A model generated the notes under the pieces. The model did no database searches, was not told where the DNA came from, and saw only the letters and a program-made list of their open reading frames with translations. A DNA stretch of 64,000 bases from Siphonodentalium dalli. Lineage: Eukaryota; Mollusca; Scaphopoda; Gadilida; Siphonodentaliidae. The stretch lies in the NCBI GenBank assembly GCA_032622095.1, contig CP136066.1, forward strand, positions 169,458,664 through 169,522,663, in the 5' to 3' direction. The translations under genes and the position numbers were made by a program. Position 1 is the stretch's first letter, and each line of letters opens with the position of its first letter. Shown here piece after piece: positions 32,600-44,347 of the stretch.

Positions 32600-32960
32600 G
32601 CATTACCCCCTCCTTCCTATCCCTCTCATTTCGTATCATCATATCATGTCATATATTTCTCGGACGTAAGTCGCTCTGACTTTTGTCCGGCTTTGAAATA
32701 CACATATCTTTATATGTACGATTACTAATCACAGTCATAGCACATATGCCAAAGTTGGGCGTCTAGTAGATTTTTGAAATCACTGATATGATCTACCTCC
32801 ACGACAACCTGTGGCAGTCTGTTCCATATGTTGAGCACTCTCTGGGTAAAGTATAGTGGAGCCTCACATCCTTTGAACATTTGTTCATTTGAAAATGTGT
32901 ATGTGTGTCCTCAGCTATACAAGATATTGGTCCCATACTGCTTTAGTGAGGTATTCATGC
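32600..32960 (-). pseudogene. LINE (CR1/L2-like) ORF2 C-terminus and 3' UTR
   Basis: On the minus strand, codons from 32913 down to a TAG at 32725-32727 read FTQRVLNIWNRLPQVVVEV and then DFKNLLDAQLW. This is the standard C-terminal signature of CR1/L2-group reverse transcriptases (FxxRVxNxWNxLPxxVVxA...SFKNxLD). A stop replaces the expected residue at 32911-32913, and the upstream part is not clearly open. It is a 5'-truncated, mutated copy with ~100 bp of 3' UTR. It belongs to a different lineage from the CCHC-ended LINE at 13 kb. Confidence 0.75.
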
Positions 32961-33009
32961 GACGGCATGGCACCAATATATAGTGTACATATTACCATCT
33001 TATAAAGAA

Positions 33010-33940
33010 TGGGTATCGTCTTCATAAGTGGGCGGAACGACAAAAAAAGTCTATATCATATTTTCGTCTCCGTTTCTAACCGATATAACGTGCCTCCAAA
33101 TCTCAATTAAGTTATGTCCAAAGTATCTGTATGTATAGTCTTTGTGATGGAATAATGTATGTTTAAACAAAAACAAGTGTCGAACTTTCGAAAATTACAG
33201 GATATTATTCAATGTTTTGAGCTGTTCCAATGTTTGCCGACAAGTTTTGATAAACGTTTGGTGACTACCTAATTATGCTGTAAAAGTTATTTTTTACATA
33301 ACAATGGTTATGGAATGCGAAATCTCATTATTGGAGTGTTATGACATTCACATGTGGAGTGATTATAAATGTACACGCATATATCAACCACTGCCCATAG
33401 CATAAGCGAAATATCACTGTGAGCTAGCAACAAGGACAAAAATAACAAATAAACGACACATTATACCGCATAGTACAACCCCATTACTTCTTCTGATACC
33501 AAAATAGCCACGTATATGTAAATTGGAGAACACGAGAATGCACACTATAACATTGTAACATTGTAATGTCATCCCTTGTCATCCGCCGCTAAGATATGCA
33601 CACGATGTAATGCGCTACATGCTGTTATGAAATGAATCTTAAAAGTGTATGCGTGTCGCCAGGCCAAACCTACTGAAGCGGTGCTTCATTCAACAGGAAA
33701 TTGCTATAGACAATGTCGTTGTAATGCGATAAATGAAACTAACGAACATTTAAGCCCCCCCCCCCCCCACCACACGTTACTACACATAATCACTATCAGT
33801 ATTGTCTTTCTTTCGTATTTACTCGTTTATGACCGTTTTCATGACGGATACAAACGAAGAGTTAAGTGAAAAGGATATTTTACCTTAATAATATAAATAA
33901 CTAGCACAAACATCTGCCAGTAAATGTATAGTAATGGCGT
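33010..33940. other. No gene recognised
   Basis: A C run lies at 33752-33768. The 74-codon frame spanning it has no motif. Confidence 0.35.
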
Positions 33941-33944
33941 AATC

Positions 33945-34190
33945 GACGTGCGGATAGCTCATTTACATGCATGGTTAGTGACCCGACGTCTGAGTTCAAA
34001 TCCGACATGTTATCGGTCGGACTTTGTGTCGCCATCTGCATTGCCAGTGCTACGAAAATCACGAATCAACCATCGATGTCATGACCAATTCCTTGACAAT
34101 TATTTCAAAAGCAAACGAACAGACATTGACAAGAAAACCATAGTCAGAAATGGTAACGCCACCAAGATCATATTATTAGCCATAAATATA
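33945..34190 (+). repeat. tRNA-derived SINE-like repeat
   Basis: GATAGCTCATTTACATGCATGG (A-box region, from 33953) and GAGTTCAAATCC (B box, 33992-34003) have tRNA-like spacing. The body ends with GTCAGAAATGGTAACGC and AAGATCATATTAT (34143-34178), a block also found at 23853-23887 inside the composite transposon. This looks like a SINE with a conserved 3' domain. Ends and TSD are not resolved. Confidence 0.55.
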
Positions 34191-34380
34191 AATTATAAAA
34201 CAATTTTTCTATAAACTAGCTTTCAAATTTTATGTGGGAAATTTGCATACTTCTATATTTCAAGTTTTCCCGTTTCTCGTGTTATACATTACTTTCTTCA
34301 AACTGTCTTCTTTATTACACAAGCTGATGGGCCCGATTTCGTCCGGGATGTTTCCCATCTGATTTCCGGCGAAAGGCGCG

Positions 34381-34900
34381 ATTTGACCTTCAATTGACTA
34401 TTTCGAAAGTCAAGGTCAGGTCAGGGTCATGATTTGACCCGTCCAAAACACCCCCGTGGACCCGGAGAAAAGTACCACTAGGTATCAAATTTCGTCGAAA
34501 TCCGTCCGTTTTACCCCACTTGACCTTTAATTAACAATTTTGAAGGTCAAGGTAAGGTCGGAGTCATGATTTGACCCGTCCAAAACACTCCCCCGACAAA
34601 AGCACCCATAGTTATCAAATTTCGTCGAAATCCATCCGTTTTACCCGATTTGACCTATGATTGACCACATTGAAGGTCAAGGTCACGCCGATGTCACGAT
34701 TTGACCCGTTCAAAACACTCCCCGGACAAAAGTATCCCTAGGTATCAAATTTCGCCGAAATTTGTCCGTTTTACCCAAATTGACCTTGCATTGACAGTTT
34801 TAAAGGTCAAGGTCAGGTCGGGCTCACGATTTGACCCGTCCAAAACACTTCCCGGACACAAATACCCATAAGTATCAAATTACGTTGAAATCTATGGAAA
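34381..34900. repeat. 130-bp satellite, ~4 copies, with AAGGTCA half-sites
   Basis: GATTTGACCCGTCCAAAACA starts or recurs at 34431, 34568, 34698 and 34828 (spacings 137, 130, 130). Each unit also holds TATCAAATTTCGTCGAAATC, GTCCGTTTTACCC and a TGAAGGTCAAGGTCA-type segment opposed to TTGACCTT upstream. The repeats have drifted by substitutions. No coding potential. Confidence 0.88.
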
Positions 34901-34904
34901 GCCG

Positions 34905-35345
34905 AAGAGGACATGTTAGTTGCTAATTGCTAGATATACGACGCACGACTTGTCGCGGTATTTTAAAGGTGTTTCAAACTAAGAGATAGAAGGATTCTGC
35001 GTTTCAAATGGTGATGAATTATAGTAATTTATTCAAGTTTTATGGCATAAATTGTTATTAAAACCGTATATACTATAACAAAAATGAATGACTCGAAAAT
35101 TAAGTGGGCCTTTAAACAAAGTCACAATTGCAGTTAGGCTCATCTCATACTCGTTTAATCAGCGATATTCTGCTGCGCAGTTTGTTATAGTTCCCAGTAT
35201 TCATTGAGCGTTATAGCCCCACTGTTATAATTCGCCTTTAGCAGGCGTACTCTTGCCTCAGATTATTGAGATATTAGGTCACACGTAATGACATTAAATC
35301 GCATGGAAACATAGCAATTGTGTGGGCTGCTTGGCGTGAATATTT
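34905..35345. other. No gene recognised
   Basis: Unique-looking sequence between the 130-bp satellite and the duplicated block. Confidence 0.3.
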
Positions 35346-35351
35346 AATGAG

Positions 35352-36135
35352 AAATAAAGTCATACGTAATGACATTAAACTCAAGAAAACCCGCGAAAAC
35401 AAAACAAAATCACATTTAATGTTTTAAGTTATTTCCTTCATAAAAAGAATCTTCGTGATAATGAAACCTCCCAATACTTTAGAATATAGAATTAACCTTA
35501 AAATAACAAAAACCTTCGGAATACAGAACCTTCGGAATAACGAACCTTCTGATTGGTGAACCTTCGGAATAGCGAACATTCAGAGAAATTTCGGAATAGT
35601 GGACATTCTGGATAGTGAACCTTCGGAATAGAGACATGCCCCCCAATATTCATATTATATGCCCAGAGTTCAAAGGTATGGGCCCATAAAATCCTAAATT
35701 TGGCCCTTAAAATATTGAACTCTAAAATGGAGCCCACACAGAACATCACTTAAGTCAACTGTACCTGTGTCATGTCCCAATGCGGGAGGGTCCACAATAT
35801 ACCACAACATTAATATTATATGCCAAGAATTCAAAAGTATGGGCCCACGTAATGACATTAAATCTCAAGAAAACCCGCGAAAACAAAACAAAATCACATT
35901 TAATGTTCTAAGTTAAGTTATTTCCTCCTGTATCTGTATCGGTATGCGCGCAGGATCAGTTCGGATGTGAGCTCACACTCCGTAAAAAGAATCTTTGTGA
36001 TAATGAACCCTCTCAAATTAGTCTCAATACTTTAGAATATAGAATTAACCTAAAAATAACAAAAACCTTCGGAATAGAGAACCTCCGGAATAGCGGACCT
36101 TCGGGATAGCGAACCTTCATAATAGAAACATGCCC
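35352..36135. repeat. Tandem duplicated block with a 16-bp repeat at its end
   Basis: 35352-35645 and 35847-36135 are direct copies. They share ACGTAATGACATTAAA, AACCCGCGAAAACAAAAC, AAAAGAATCTTYGTGATAAT and ACTTTAGAATATAGAATTAA. Each ends in a short array of GAACCTTCGGAATAGC-type units (7-8 units in the first, 4-5 in the second), then ACATGCCCCC. The second copy has ~60 bp extra near 35930-35990. Confidence 0.8.
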
Positions 36136-36359
36136 CCACAAGTACACCGGTGACGTAAACACATGTGCTAATCTTTGTTGTACTATCGTGACGATTTATA
36201 CTCAGTACGAAATAACCATAATAATACAGTCGCCCATGGATTATCGATCGACCACAGAATATGAACATCTGCGTACCAAGCAACACCACGGTGTGGCGTA
36301 ATAAAGTGCTAGATAAATTACGTACACCCGATCCTCTCGTGGTGTCATGCACAGGACCG

Positions 36360-37340
36360 AAAATGGGCTAGGAATCGGAAGCAGACTCTAATGTTTGCCC
36401 GTGTGTAACGCTGTGCGCATGTTAATGGACCATATCCCATGCCAAGAAAGTCACGGATAATGGCAAATTACCTGGTCAAATTCGAGTCACCGGGACCACA
36501 GTGGAAATAAGGCTGTGTCCCAAGGGGGTCACTCTCACATAATGTTTTTTTGAAGTTTACACATGTTATTGAAAATGTGCTATGGGTATACAGGGTTTGA
36601 TATCGGCACTAAAGCAGTTACTGCATGTGTTTCTGATAGTCTGGCGCCCATCACCAGTTTGTTTTCAGTTTATTTTAATTTTCAATGAAACAAAAACAGA
36701 AAGCATGGCAGTCGAGAAAACTAAACGTCATTTAGAACGAGATTTCAAAACTTGTTTACCCTTCAGCACATTTTTGATGAGAGTGACCCCTTCAGCACAA
36801 TTATGAGCATTGATTGTGCTACTCCCGGAGGGGAGCAAGCACCAAGTCAGAGATATTTGGGCTCTATAGCCTGAAGGCTGATGAACATGGAAAACAAAAT
36901 ACCTTACCTAAAGTGTAATTATAATAAAGTGTTGGACCAATGGAGATTAATTTATTAGTCATGAGGAAGGATGGATAAACGTGAGATGAACAGATTTTTG
37001 CGGAACAATGCTAACACTGTGCAATGGGATACTCCGATAAATTAAATCGCTTTAGGCACTTTTTCTAGCTACCTATTTAAATGTCAATGTCAAACGAGGT
37101 TTGTTGAATTGGCCTGTATCAGCAGATTTAAGAACATATTTAGCAATAATGTTGCATGAAAGGGACAACACTGTATGAAACTTGATGTGAAATCAACCCG
37201 GCCCTGTCGATTCCTATGACGCTCGTTTGGTCCTCGCAACCGTTGCTATGCAACTGATGCTATTTAGATTACTGCACAACATTGGCAGTGTAGAACATTC
37301 CAATATGCTAGGAAGCTTAAGGCTGTGGGGAGAAAGAGTC
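36360..37340. other. No gene supported
   Basis: A ~20-bp inverted pair (GGGGGTCACTCTCA near 36525 and TGAGAGTGACCCC near 36778) brackets a 74-codon frame without motifs. Confidence 0.3.
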
Positions 37341-37354
37341 ATGCATGCATGGAA

Positions 37355-37895
37355 AGTGTTAACCCGTCTTACACTATATGATATGCATGGGGATTATTTT
37401 TTCCGCTATAATATCGGAGGGAATAATGGTGGTTTAGCTGTCCATACTGCCCTTCTTGTTCAAAATTTACGACGCATGTATATAAAGCAATTTTGCAGTT
37501 TGCATAAACGAGACAAGGGGGTCTAACGAATTCTGTCAAATCCGAATTTTACTCATAAAAAAAATAGTAAATCTGAACCGCCACAATGTACATGTGTACG
37601 TGCACATACACATGTTATATGAAGAGAGGGAGTGTGTTAGTATGGTTCCTGAAATGATTAACACGTGTTACCCTATATGGCATGTACATTATTTCTGCGA
37701 TATAATATCGAGGTCATAATGGTTTAGTTGTCCATAATGCCCTTCCAGTCCGTGATGGTTCATAAATGGGAGAATCCATTTAGTATAGAAGGGGTTAACC
37801 CGTGTTACCCTATATGGAATGGGGATTTATTTCTGCGCTCTAATATCGGAGGACATAATGAGTGTTTAGCTGTCCATAATGCCCTTTCTTGGCGA
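37355..37895. repeat. Repeat Q, three ~95-bp direct copies
   Basis: Copies start near 37361, 37655 and 37796. Each has GTTAACCCGTSTTAC-type start, ATATGGNATG, GCNNTNTAATATCG, GTTTAGCTGTCCATA and ATGCCCTT. Just before the third copy, TTTAGTATAGAAGGGGTTAA matches the right terminus of MITE T, so part of the array may derive from T-like elements. Confidence 0.65.
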
Positions 37896-37899
37896 ACAT

Positions 37900-39285
37900 A
37901 AAAACAACCGCCATCGGATCAAAAGTTACGAAATCCGCTTACGATCCATCCATTCACTGTTGCTCTGACGACGCGATTAATAATACCGTTATACGGCTGT
38001 CAAATGAATTTACTGGATATGTTTGATGTCAAGGGTTCTAGAACCCGATCAATCTCCATTCACACGTCAAAAATCCCGTAAGCGCTCTTCATCCAATCGT
38101 AGACCCATGCTTCGATTTTTATTAATTTCATTTTAAAAACAGGAATTCGAATTTTATTATGTTGTTCCAGACTTGTGATCAATTGATATATTTTTGATAC
38201 AGGCTGTTACTAATTTGGGGCCTGTCGCTGACATGTTGGTCGCTATCCTCAAGGGAAACGAAAATGTCACTGCGGACAATGACGCAAAGGTAGAAAAGCC
38301 GCTTATGGCTTACTTGGAACGGCCCACGTTCCTGTAAACAGATCGATTTATAATAGGTTAGCACCAGAAACATATCGCATGCACTTTTACTCTAAGCATA
38401 TTTAATGTATTTGGACAAAACACAAATGGAATTGATTCACACGTTTTTATAACGTACATCGCGCCTCACTCCTGATACATTTGAAACAAATACATTAAAA
38501 TTACAGGATATATATGTTTTTATCACCCAACCATGATATATGGTACGACGAACACAAAACTGAATGACAATAAACAATACCTATCCATAGGAATGCGCGG
38601 TGAAGCGGAGTCTCGATTATTCATTATTTCCGAATTGTGTGTTTCATGTAGTGGAGTCGCTCGATTATTGGCACTGGCAGACTTTGTAAATTTAATTAGA
38701 GTCTATTCCCGCTGATAGGGATCCACTTGTCGTATGGCGTAGGATTTGACAAAATATATGAGAATATATGGTATGGCAGATTTACATATTTCCAGCCTGG
38801 TCCATCCATTGGCTAACAAGTCCCAACGGTCTGTTGAATGGATTTCAGGAAGCAACAAGTTCCTTTCATGACTGATTGTCGAGAATTAAAAAAAATTATT
38901 CTCAGTTTCAATAACGAAAACCATGATGTATTAAAATGTGAAATAGAGCCTCGCGTTCTGTGTCAAAGGTATCACATTCCATCTTGCAGTCGCCACCAAG
39001 TGAGCTCGCTTATGAGAAGGTCTTGTCGTTCTATGGCACATGCCGCTATAGAACAACAACGATTACGAATGTGATCGATTCATTCCAGAATACATTCGTT
39101 TATATTGTTCGTGCTCTGGTGATTGTCGTTTTAATACAATGCAAGTATCTTTGAAGATGGTCACAGTTGTTTGTATGGGGCGATAAGAGTTATCGATTCA
39201 TCCTTTTGACCGAGATTAAAAGGATATATATCGTCTACATAAATATGTTATTAATTCCGGCGTTGTCTTGTGAAGTTGTTATGCA
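37900..39285. other. No gene recognised
   Basis: The plus frames of 60-78 codons at 38533-39154 overlap in different phases and lack motifs. No repeats were matched. Confidence 0.35.
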
Positions 39286-39289
39286 TCCA

Positions 39290-39930
39290 AGGGGTACTGT
39301 GCACTAAATCCGGCCATTTATGGGACCATCTTCTATTATACTCAACAATATATATATGCATCAAAATGAATGAATTTGAGCCACGGACGAATGTAAAATA
39401 CACTCATTTACTTCGAACGATGTAAAATCAACATGGTAATTATAATGAAAATGAGATTATGGCTCAAGTCATAAACTCAAGTTCATTATAATTACCATGT
39501 CGTTTGTATCATCCTTAGAGCACATGCGTGTATTTTGCACTCTTTACCCAACAGAAGGGCCCTGTGCCAATGCATTCTCTTATATATGCGAGTCGACCAT
39601 AGGTCGCCTCGCATATATAAGAGAATGCATTGGCTTAACACATTAAAAATTATAAAATTGTTAAAGAATGTAAGAAAAAATGGTAAAAAGTGTTAAAAAA
39701 AGATTTTTTTTAGGCCAATGCATTCTCTTATATATGCGAGGCGACATATGGTCGACTCGCATATATAAGAGAATGCATTGACACAGGGCATAACTGTAAC
39801 TATCACAATGTGGTCAAGGGGCCGGTTCCAATGATATCCATATTTGTATGGTTCTATTGAGACAGACCGAAGATATTTTAGGCTGTTGAAGCTTTATTTG
39901 GCCGTTGCATATATTCTGTTGAGTAATCGT
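39290..39930. mobile_element. MITE B, copy 2, interrupted by MITE A
   Basis: The left part 39290-39540 follows copy 1 (AGGGGTACTGTGCACTAAAT, CCGGCCATTTATGG, ACTCAACA, AACATGGTAATTATAATG). At TATTTTGCAC it is broken by MITE A4. It resumes at 39904 with GTTGCATATATTCTGTTGAG. The right terminus of B is missing. Confidence 0.65.
39541..39903. mobile_element. MITE A, copy 4 (right end truncated)
   Basis: It starts CTTTACCCAACAGAAGGGCC and contains both mutually inverted hairpins (39566-39634 and 39714-39782). It tracks A1 to GAAGCTTTATTTGGCC, then stops. The last ~25 bp with the right terminus and TTAA are gone, together with ~27 bp of the host MITE B. Confidence 0.8.
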
Positions 39931-40230
39931 GTATTTTGACATTTTTGCAATTTTGATGTTTTGATTAAACTTTGGTATATTATTGAATGGTATTAACATT
40001 GTAAGAGTAATGTTTACATAACAATGCTTTATACATTCAAACTATCAATTTAATTATTAATAATGAAAATAAGAACAAAGTCAATATAGTGTTTCATGTA
40101 TTTGTTGATGATAGTTCGGTTGTATTACATACATTTAAACTCTTTCGCATGAGTCCACCTTGAATGCCTTTATTCCCTTTAAGGGGCCTATGTGCACATA
40201 TTCCTGATCAATTTTAATTCCCCCCATAGA

Positions 40231-40340
40231 ATGGTATATATGAAATAATACTGCAACACCTTTTATGACTTGTTAAATTTATTCTTCAGTAAATTTAACA
40301 AGTCGCAAAAGGTGTCACTGTATGATTCCGCATACCATTG
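40231..40340. repeat. Hairpin repeat S
   Basis: ATGGTATATATGAAATAATA through ACACCTTTTATGACTTGTTA pairs with the sequence up to ATTCCGCATACCAT. The arms are ~48 bp with an 8-10 nt loop near 40282. No ORF, TSD not clear. Confidence 0.65.
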
Positions 40341-40399
40341 TTGAAGACTTTTACAGCTATATAATGATTCAATACTTTTGTCAATGATATCGTGGATAT

Positions 40400-40525
40400 A
40401 CTATAAGCGTTGGTGGTGATGGATATTGCTGTTAAAATAGTCACACCCCTTAAGACCGTCATAAACAGAAGGAATATTATATTATAGACAATATTGTTCT
40501 TATACCAATCATAAATATCGCGTAA
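40400..40525 (+). repeat. MITE D fragment
   Basis: GTCATAAACAGAAGGAATAT, TTGTTCTTATACCAATCATA and AATATCGCGTAAA match the left part of D1 (20530-20610). The rest of D is absent, and a family P left end follows. Confidence 0.5.
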
Positions 40526-40572
40526 ATTGCACGATATTGTGATGTTAGTAATAATTGTGTTATGCCTTCATA

Positions 40573-40786
40573 CAGTACGTAAATAGTATACGATAAGCAA
40601 ACCACCCAAACACCGACGAGACCCCCCCTGCGAACTTTGGTTTAAAATGCCACCACGTTGTTTACAACATACTCGCAAATACTCGCCTCTCAAGATTTCG
40701 GTGTTGAATGGGTCATCACGAAACACTCTCCTAAAACATCGCAACGGTGTTGAATAATTTGCTTATCGCTCGCTATTTAGGTGCTG
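40573..40786. mobile_element. Repeat P, short complete copy with TA flanks
   Basis: CAGTACGTAAATAGTATACG followed by ATAAGCAAACCACCC, and the complement of TTTGCTTATCGCTCGCTATT then AGGTGCTG, form terminal inverted repeats of ~45 bp. TA lies on both sides (40571-40572, 40787-40788). CAG-starting termini with TA fit Tc1/mariner-type MITEs; this is inference. Confidence 0.6.
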
Positions 40787-40794
40787 TATATAAA

Positions 40795-42350
40795 CAAACG
40801 CTCCGCTCACACAAGTGTATTTTGTGGATAATATCGCATTCACACTATCACTGTACTATAATATGAGTGTATTCTTGAGGAAATGTTCACAAGTTGGTAA
40901 CTGTTATTTCTAAATCAGATCCAATAACAAAGGCCATCCGTGCCTTTAAACATATTGTAATTCACAATTTATGTACAATTGGGATTGAGTCACACGTTGT
41001 AGCAACTTAAACTTGCCCCTCTCCCAATACAATTACAACAAAAAGCAACAATATAATAACATTTTACTAGGGTGCCTTATGTTGGATTACTGAATTTTGA
41101 GAACGGTTTTAACTTTTGGGTAATTATTAAATGATGGTGGGGTGGAGGCGTTATTTATTAAATGGGGTAGCGATTTGTATAGTAACATGACAATTTATTG
41201 TAATATGTATTTGTGGACAGATATCATGCCGATACATGTTATATCTATATATGAACTTCATGTATCCGAAAAGTACAATGAATAATAGAAGTGATATAAC
41301 ATTTTTGCAACAAAAATAATCAATGGCTTGGGGACAAGTGACATTTCAACGCGTTTCATGTTGCGGTTTTCCCACAACAGTAACATAAAGCGTGCTATAT
41401 ACTGCCGTCGCAACTACGGATTTCGGAATCACGTATAGTTAGTTTTGAAAACAAACTTTGATACACTTGAAAATGACTAATTTTGTACCATGTGTCTTAG
41501 GTTCCCACATTCAAGTGATGAAACATGTGTGCATAATACAATGTCAGCTTAATGTCATATCACTTTACGGTGGAACCACAACGTGAGAGGGCAGCGCTAG
41601 TCACGATTTTAAGTGTAACACATTAAACTCTAGATTGGTAGTAAAATTGTCTCTTATTCTTATTGTAGGAAGGCAGTCATTGGCGTCCGTGCACTCGGTT
41701 CGTGTGGGGTCACCGAAACATAATGGTACATATAGTAAGCAATCTGTAACTGATGATTATGATCCTACATATCGAATCTTGGCAAGCTTTTATGTTGGGC
41801 GCCAGATTTGAGAATTGTACGCGCATATTGAATGCGGCTATTTTGTACAAAAAGGATACTTGTGGAAACGCCAATCGACTTTGGTAGCCCTAATGCATCG
41901 CGTGCATGACGTAATTATAACATGCACCATTGCATGTCGTAAACTATTTAGTTACCGGTAACATATACGCGCCAGCATGTTAATCACGCCTGGCCTATAT
42001 ATAGTAGAAGAGGTCGGCTTTACACTAGTATTCTAAAAAAAAAACGTCTTGTCTCATGCATACATAAACGGGATCTGTTCATTTCCTATAGTTGACACGA
42101 GGCTTAATAATTTGTGACACAGGAAAGGACCACGAGGTTAACCTGATGTATGTAATAGGACAACTTTGGCAGTTGTTTATCGTAGTCGGTGCATGGTTGC
42201 TAAGCGAGTTGGATGGATCCATCAGTGAAACTAACCCTCTGATGTGTCTTTATCCACTGGTAAAACTGACGAGGTTAATGGGCATGGGAAGTCGGATCTA
42301 CGATAAACCATACATGTGACAACCCATGTTATCGGGCACTCACACCTGGC
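40795..42350. other. No gene supported
   Basis: A 75-codon plus frame at 42092-42319 follows an acceptor-like TGACACAG, but no domain or matching donor is convincing. The rest is featureless. Confidence 0.3.
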
Positions 42351-42355
42351 CCACT

Positions 42356-43283
42356 TACAGTTCGTTTACAGTGTGCGATACGCAAAACCCGAGCACCGTG
42401 GTGGGCGCATCTGTGGCTTCACGAATGCTCAATTACTACATTAAGTTGTGACATGGGATAACAGAGCATAATCTCACAATACACGTAATTTACTCATGCA
42501 ATTGGCGCCCGTAAAAATCAGTACATTTCACCATATGGTTTACACGAACGTTGCCAAGGGTTGTCAAGCAATAACTGCAGTCTCCACTGAATAAAAAGCG
42601 ATGAACCACCTACGTCACTTCAAGCCGATTATGTGCACGCGCTCGATGTGTGTTATTATTATGAAACAGTTCTGGAATTCGAACAACGTATTACTTACAA
42701 CTGTCTTGGTAGTTTTGAAAAGTTGTGCATGTTATTAATGTGATATTAACGTGTAGTGTATATGAATATAATAAATGACTGGAAGATCGATTGAGGTCCT
42801 TGGTTTTGACCGGCAGAGTAATTAACTTATATATACCACTTCTCTAAGCTCACTTGCGAGGAGCGGAATAAGATGAATCAACACAAGTCATGGAGACTGA
42901 TCATGCATGACTCGCCTAAATCTCCGTGAACCACCGACAATCGCCACAAAACACTGAACATTACTTCCTGTGCAGTTTACGTTTGAAGCACTCGCTATAG
43001 TTTGATATTGTTAAAAGGATGAAAATGGTACACGGTAAATATTACAGCGCTTTTGTCTCAAATGAGCGAAATTCAAATTAATTTTAGCGTATACGGTGTG
43101 TCGCGGTGATATTTTGAGAAGTTTTGAGAAAAAAACTGGCATCGTCGTGTTGGTTACACCACATAGTCCCTCGCTAATCCTTGCAACTCAAGCGTTTGGT
43201 GCTGGATGACGGTGAATCACGCCAGAGAATACTCCCCACGATGTTGAGTGTTTTGCTTATCACACACTACGTACGTACTGTAT
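42356..43283. repeat. Repeat P termini bracketing ~0.93 kb
   Basis: TACAGTTCGTTTACAGTGTG with CGATACGCAAAACCC at 42356 is a P left end. GTTGAGTGTTTTGCTTATCA then ACGTACGTACTGTA at 43239-43283 is a P right end. They may bound one longer P element, but could equally be two fragments. No transposase frame lies between them. Confidence 0.4.
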
Positions 43284-43486
43284 TGTACATGCGAGCATTA
43301 CACGTGCAGGGTGATTCACTGTCATAATGTTTCCAATACTCCAGACGGCTGACCCAGGTGAGATATATAGTTGATTTTCTTAAAGAGTTTGTTTACCTTT
43401 GTCGTTGTATGGCAACGTTCGTCAAGGTATGTGTGTCTGTATGCATATACCACTGTTATGCTCTCTGCGAGGGAAATCGCCATTAA

Positions 43487-43727
43487 CCCTTTCATTACTA
43501 AAGCACCACTGGTGAGTAGTTTTCCCACACTAAATGTTCAGATAATAAGTTCAACAAACGTTTATTGAACTTATTATCTAATCATTTCCACCAATAAAGA
43601 GGGCTCATTCTGCACTTTTATTTATCTGTCGACTGCTTTTATCGTCTTAACAACCCTCCAAATGAATAATAGGCCATTCAGATGTACACGTTTTAGCTGA
43701 CTGAGTATGCATTTAGTATAGAAAGGG
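43487..43727. mobile_element. TTAA-flanked MITE T
   Basis: TTAA lies at 43483-43486 and 43728-43731. The termini CCCTTTCATTACTAAA and TTTAGTATAGAAAGGG pair with two mismatches. An internal hairpin AGATAATAAGTTCAACAAAC (43540) pairs with TTTATTGAACTTATTATCT. A partial copy lies at 15360. The CCCTTT start links it to families A and A'. Confidence 0.8.
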
Positions 43728-43774
43728 TTAATATTACGCAACTGCATGGGGAGAGACGAGTGAGCCTCTAAACG

Positions 43775-44240
43775 GGCTAACACCCGTATAGATCATATTA
43801 CACTAGTACAACACCTGGGACTTTTTGAAGTTTTGACAGGGACAAAAAGTCGAAAAATTAATGCGAGGAATATATTTCTTAGTTATTATCTGTAACATTA
43901 CGTAATAATGCAATTCACTGTTTGTGAAGGTCCCAACTCGAAACTGTACGATTTAAGTGACAATGTGAGCGATTTTGCTTTGTGTCGATTAAAATCATGG
44001 AATTTCACCTGGGTAATTAATTCAATGTGTATTGCGATATCGGCTCACACAAGTCGCATAAAAACATGCAATTTAGAGTTGGGACCTTCAGATACAGCGA
44101 GGTACACAATTAAGGAACATATATTGACTAAGAAATATATCTCCCACGTTATTTGTTCGACTTTATAAGGTTCCCTGTCAAAACTTCAAAGAGTTCCCAG
44201 GTTTTGTACTTCTGGATTATGAACTCTACGGGCGTTAGCC
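43775..44240. mobile_element. MITE E, copy 1 (466-bp palindrome)
   Basis: GGCTAACACCCGTATAGATC pairs with GAACTCTACGGGCGTTAGCC, and ACTTTTTGAAGTTTTGACAG with CTGTCAAAACTTCAAAGAGT. A second inner inverted pair is GAAGGTCCCAACTCGAAA/TTTAGAGTTGGGACCTTC. The flanks CTAA and TTAG look like mutated TTAA. The 86-codon frame inside follows the palindrome and is not a gene. Confidence 0.75.
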
Positions 44241-44347
44241 AGAGTATAGATTCATGGCATGATCTAACTCGTCAACCAAGCCGATTGGACACAATAGCTA
44301 AACAATTATGAGTACTGGAAAAAATACCAAATGGTCTACTAGAGTAG

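Noticed and set aside
42092-42319. 75-codon frame preceded by an acceptor-like TGACACAG
   Set aside because: No family resemblance and no convincing donor; splice-like strings this short occur by chance.
43908-44168. 86-codon frame
   Set aside because: It lies entirely within the MITE E palindrome.
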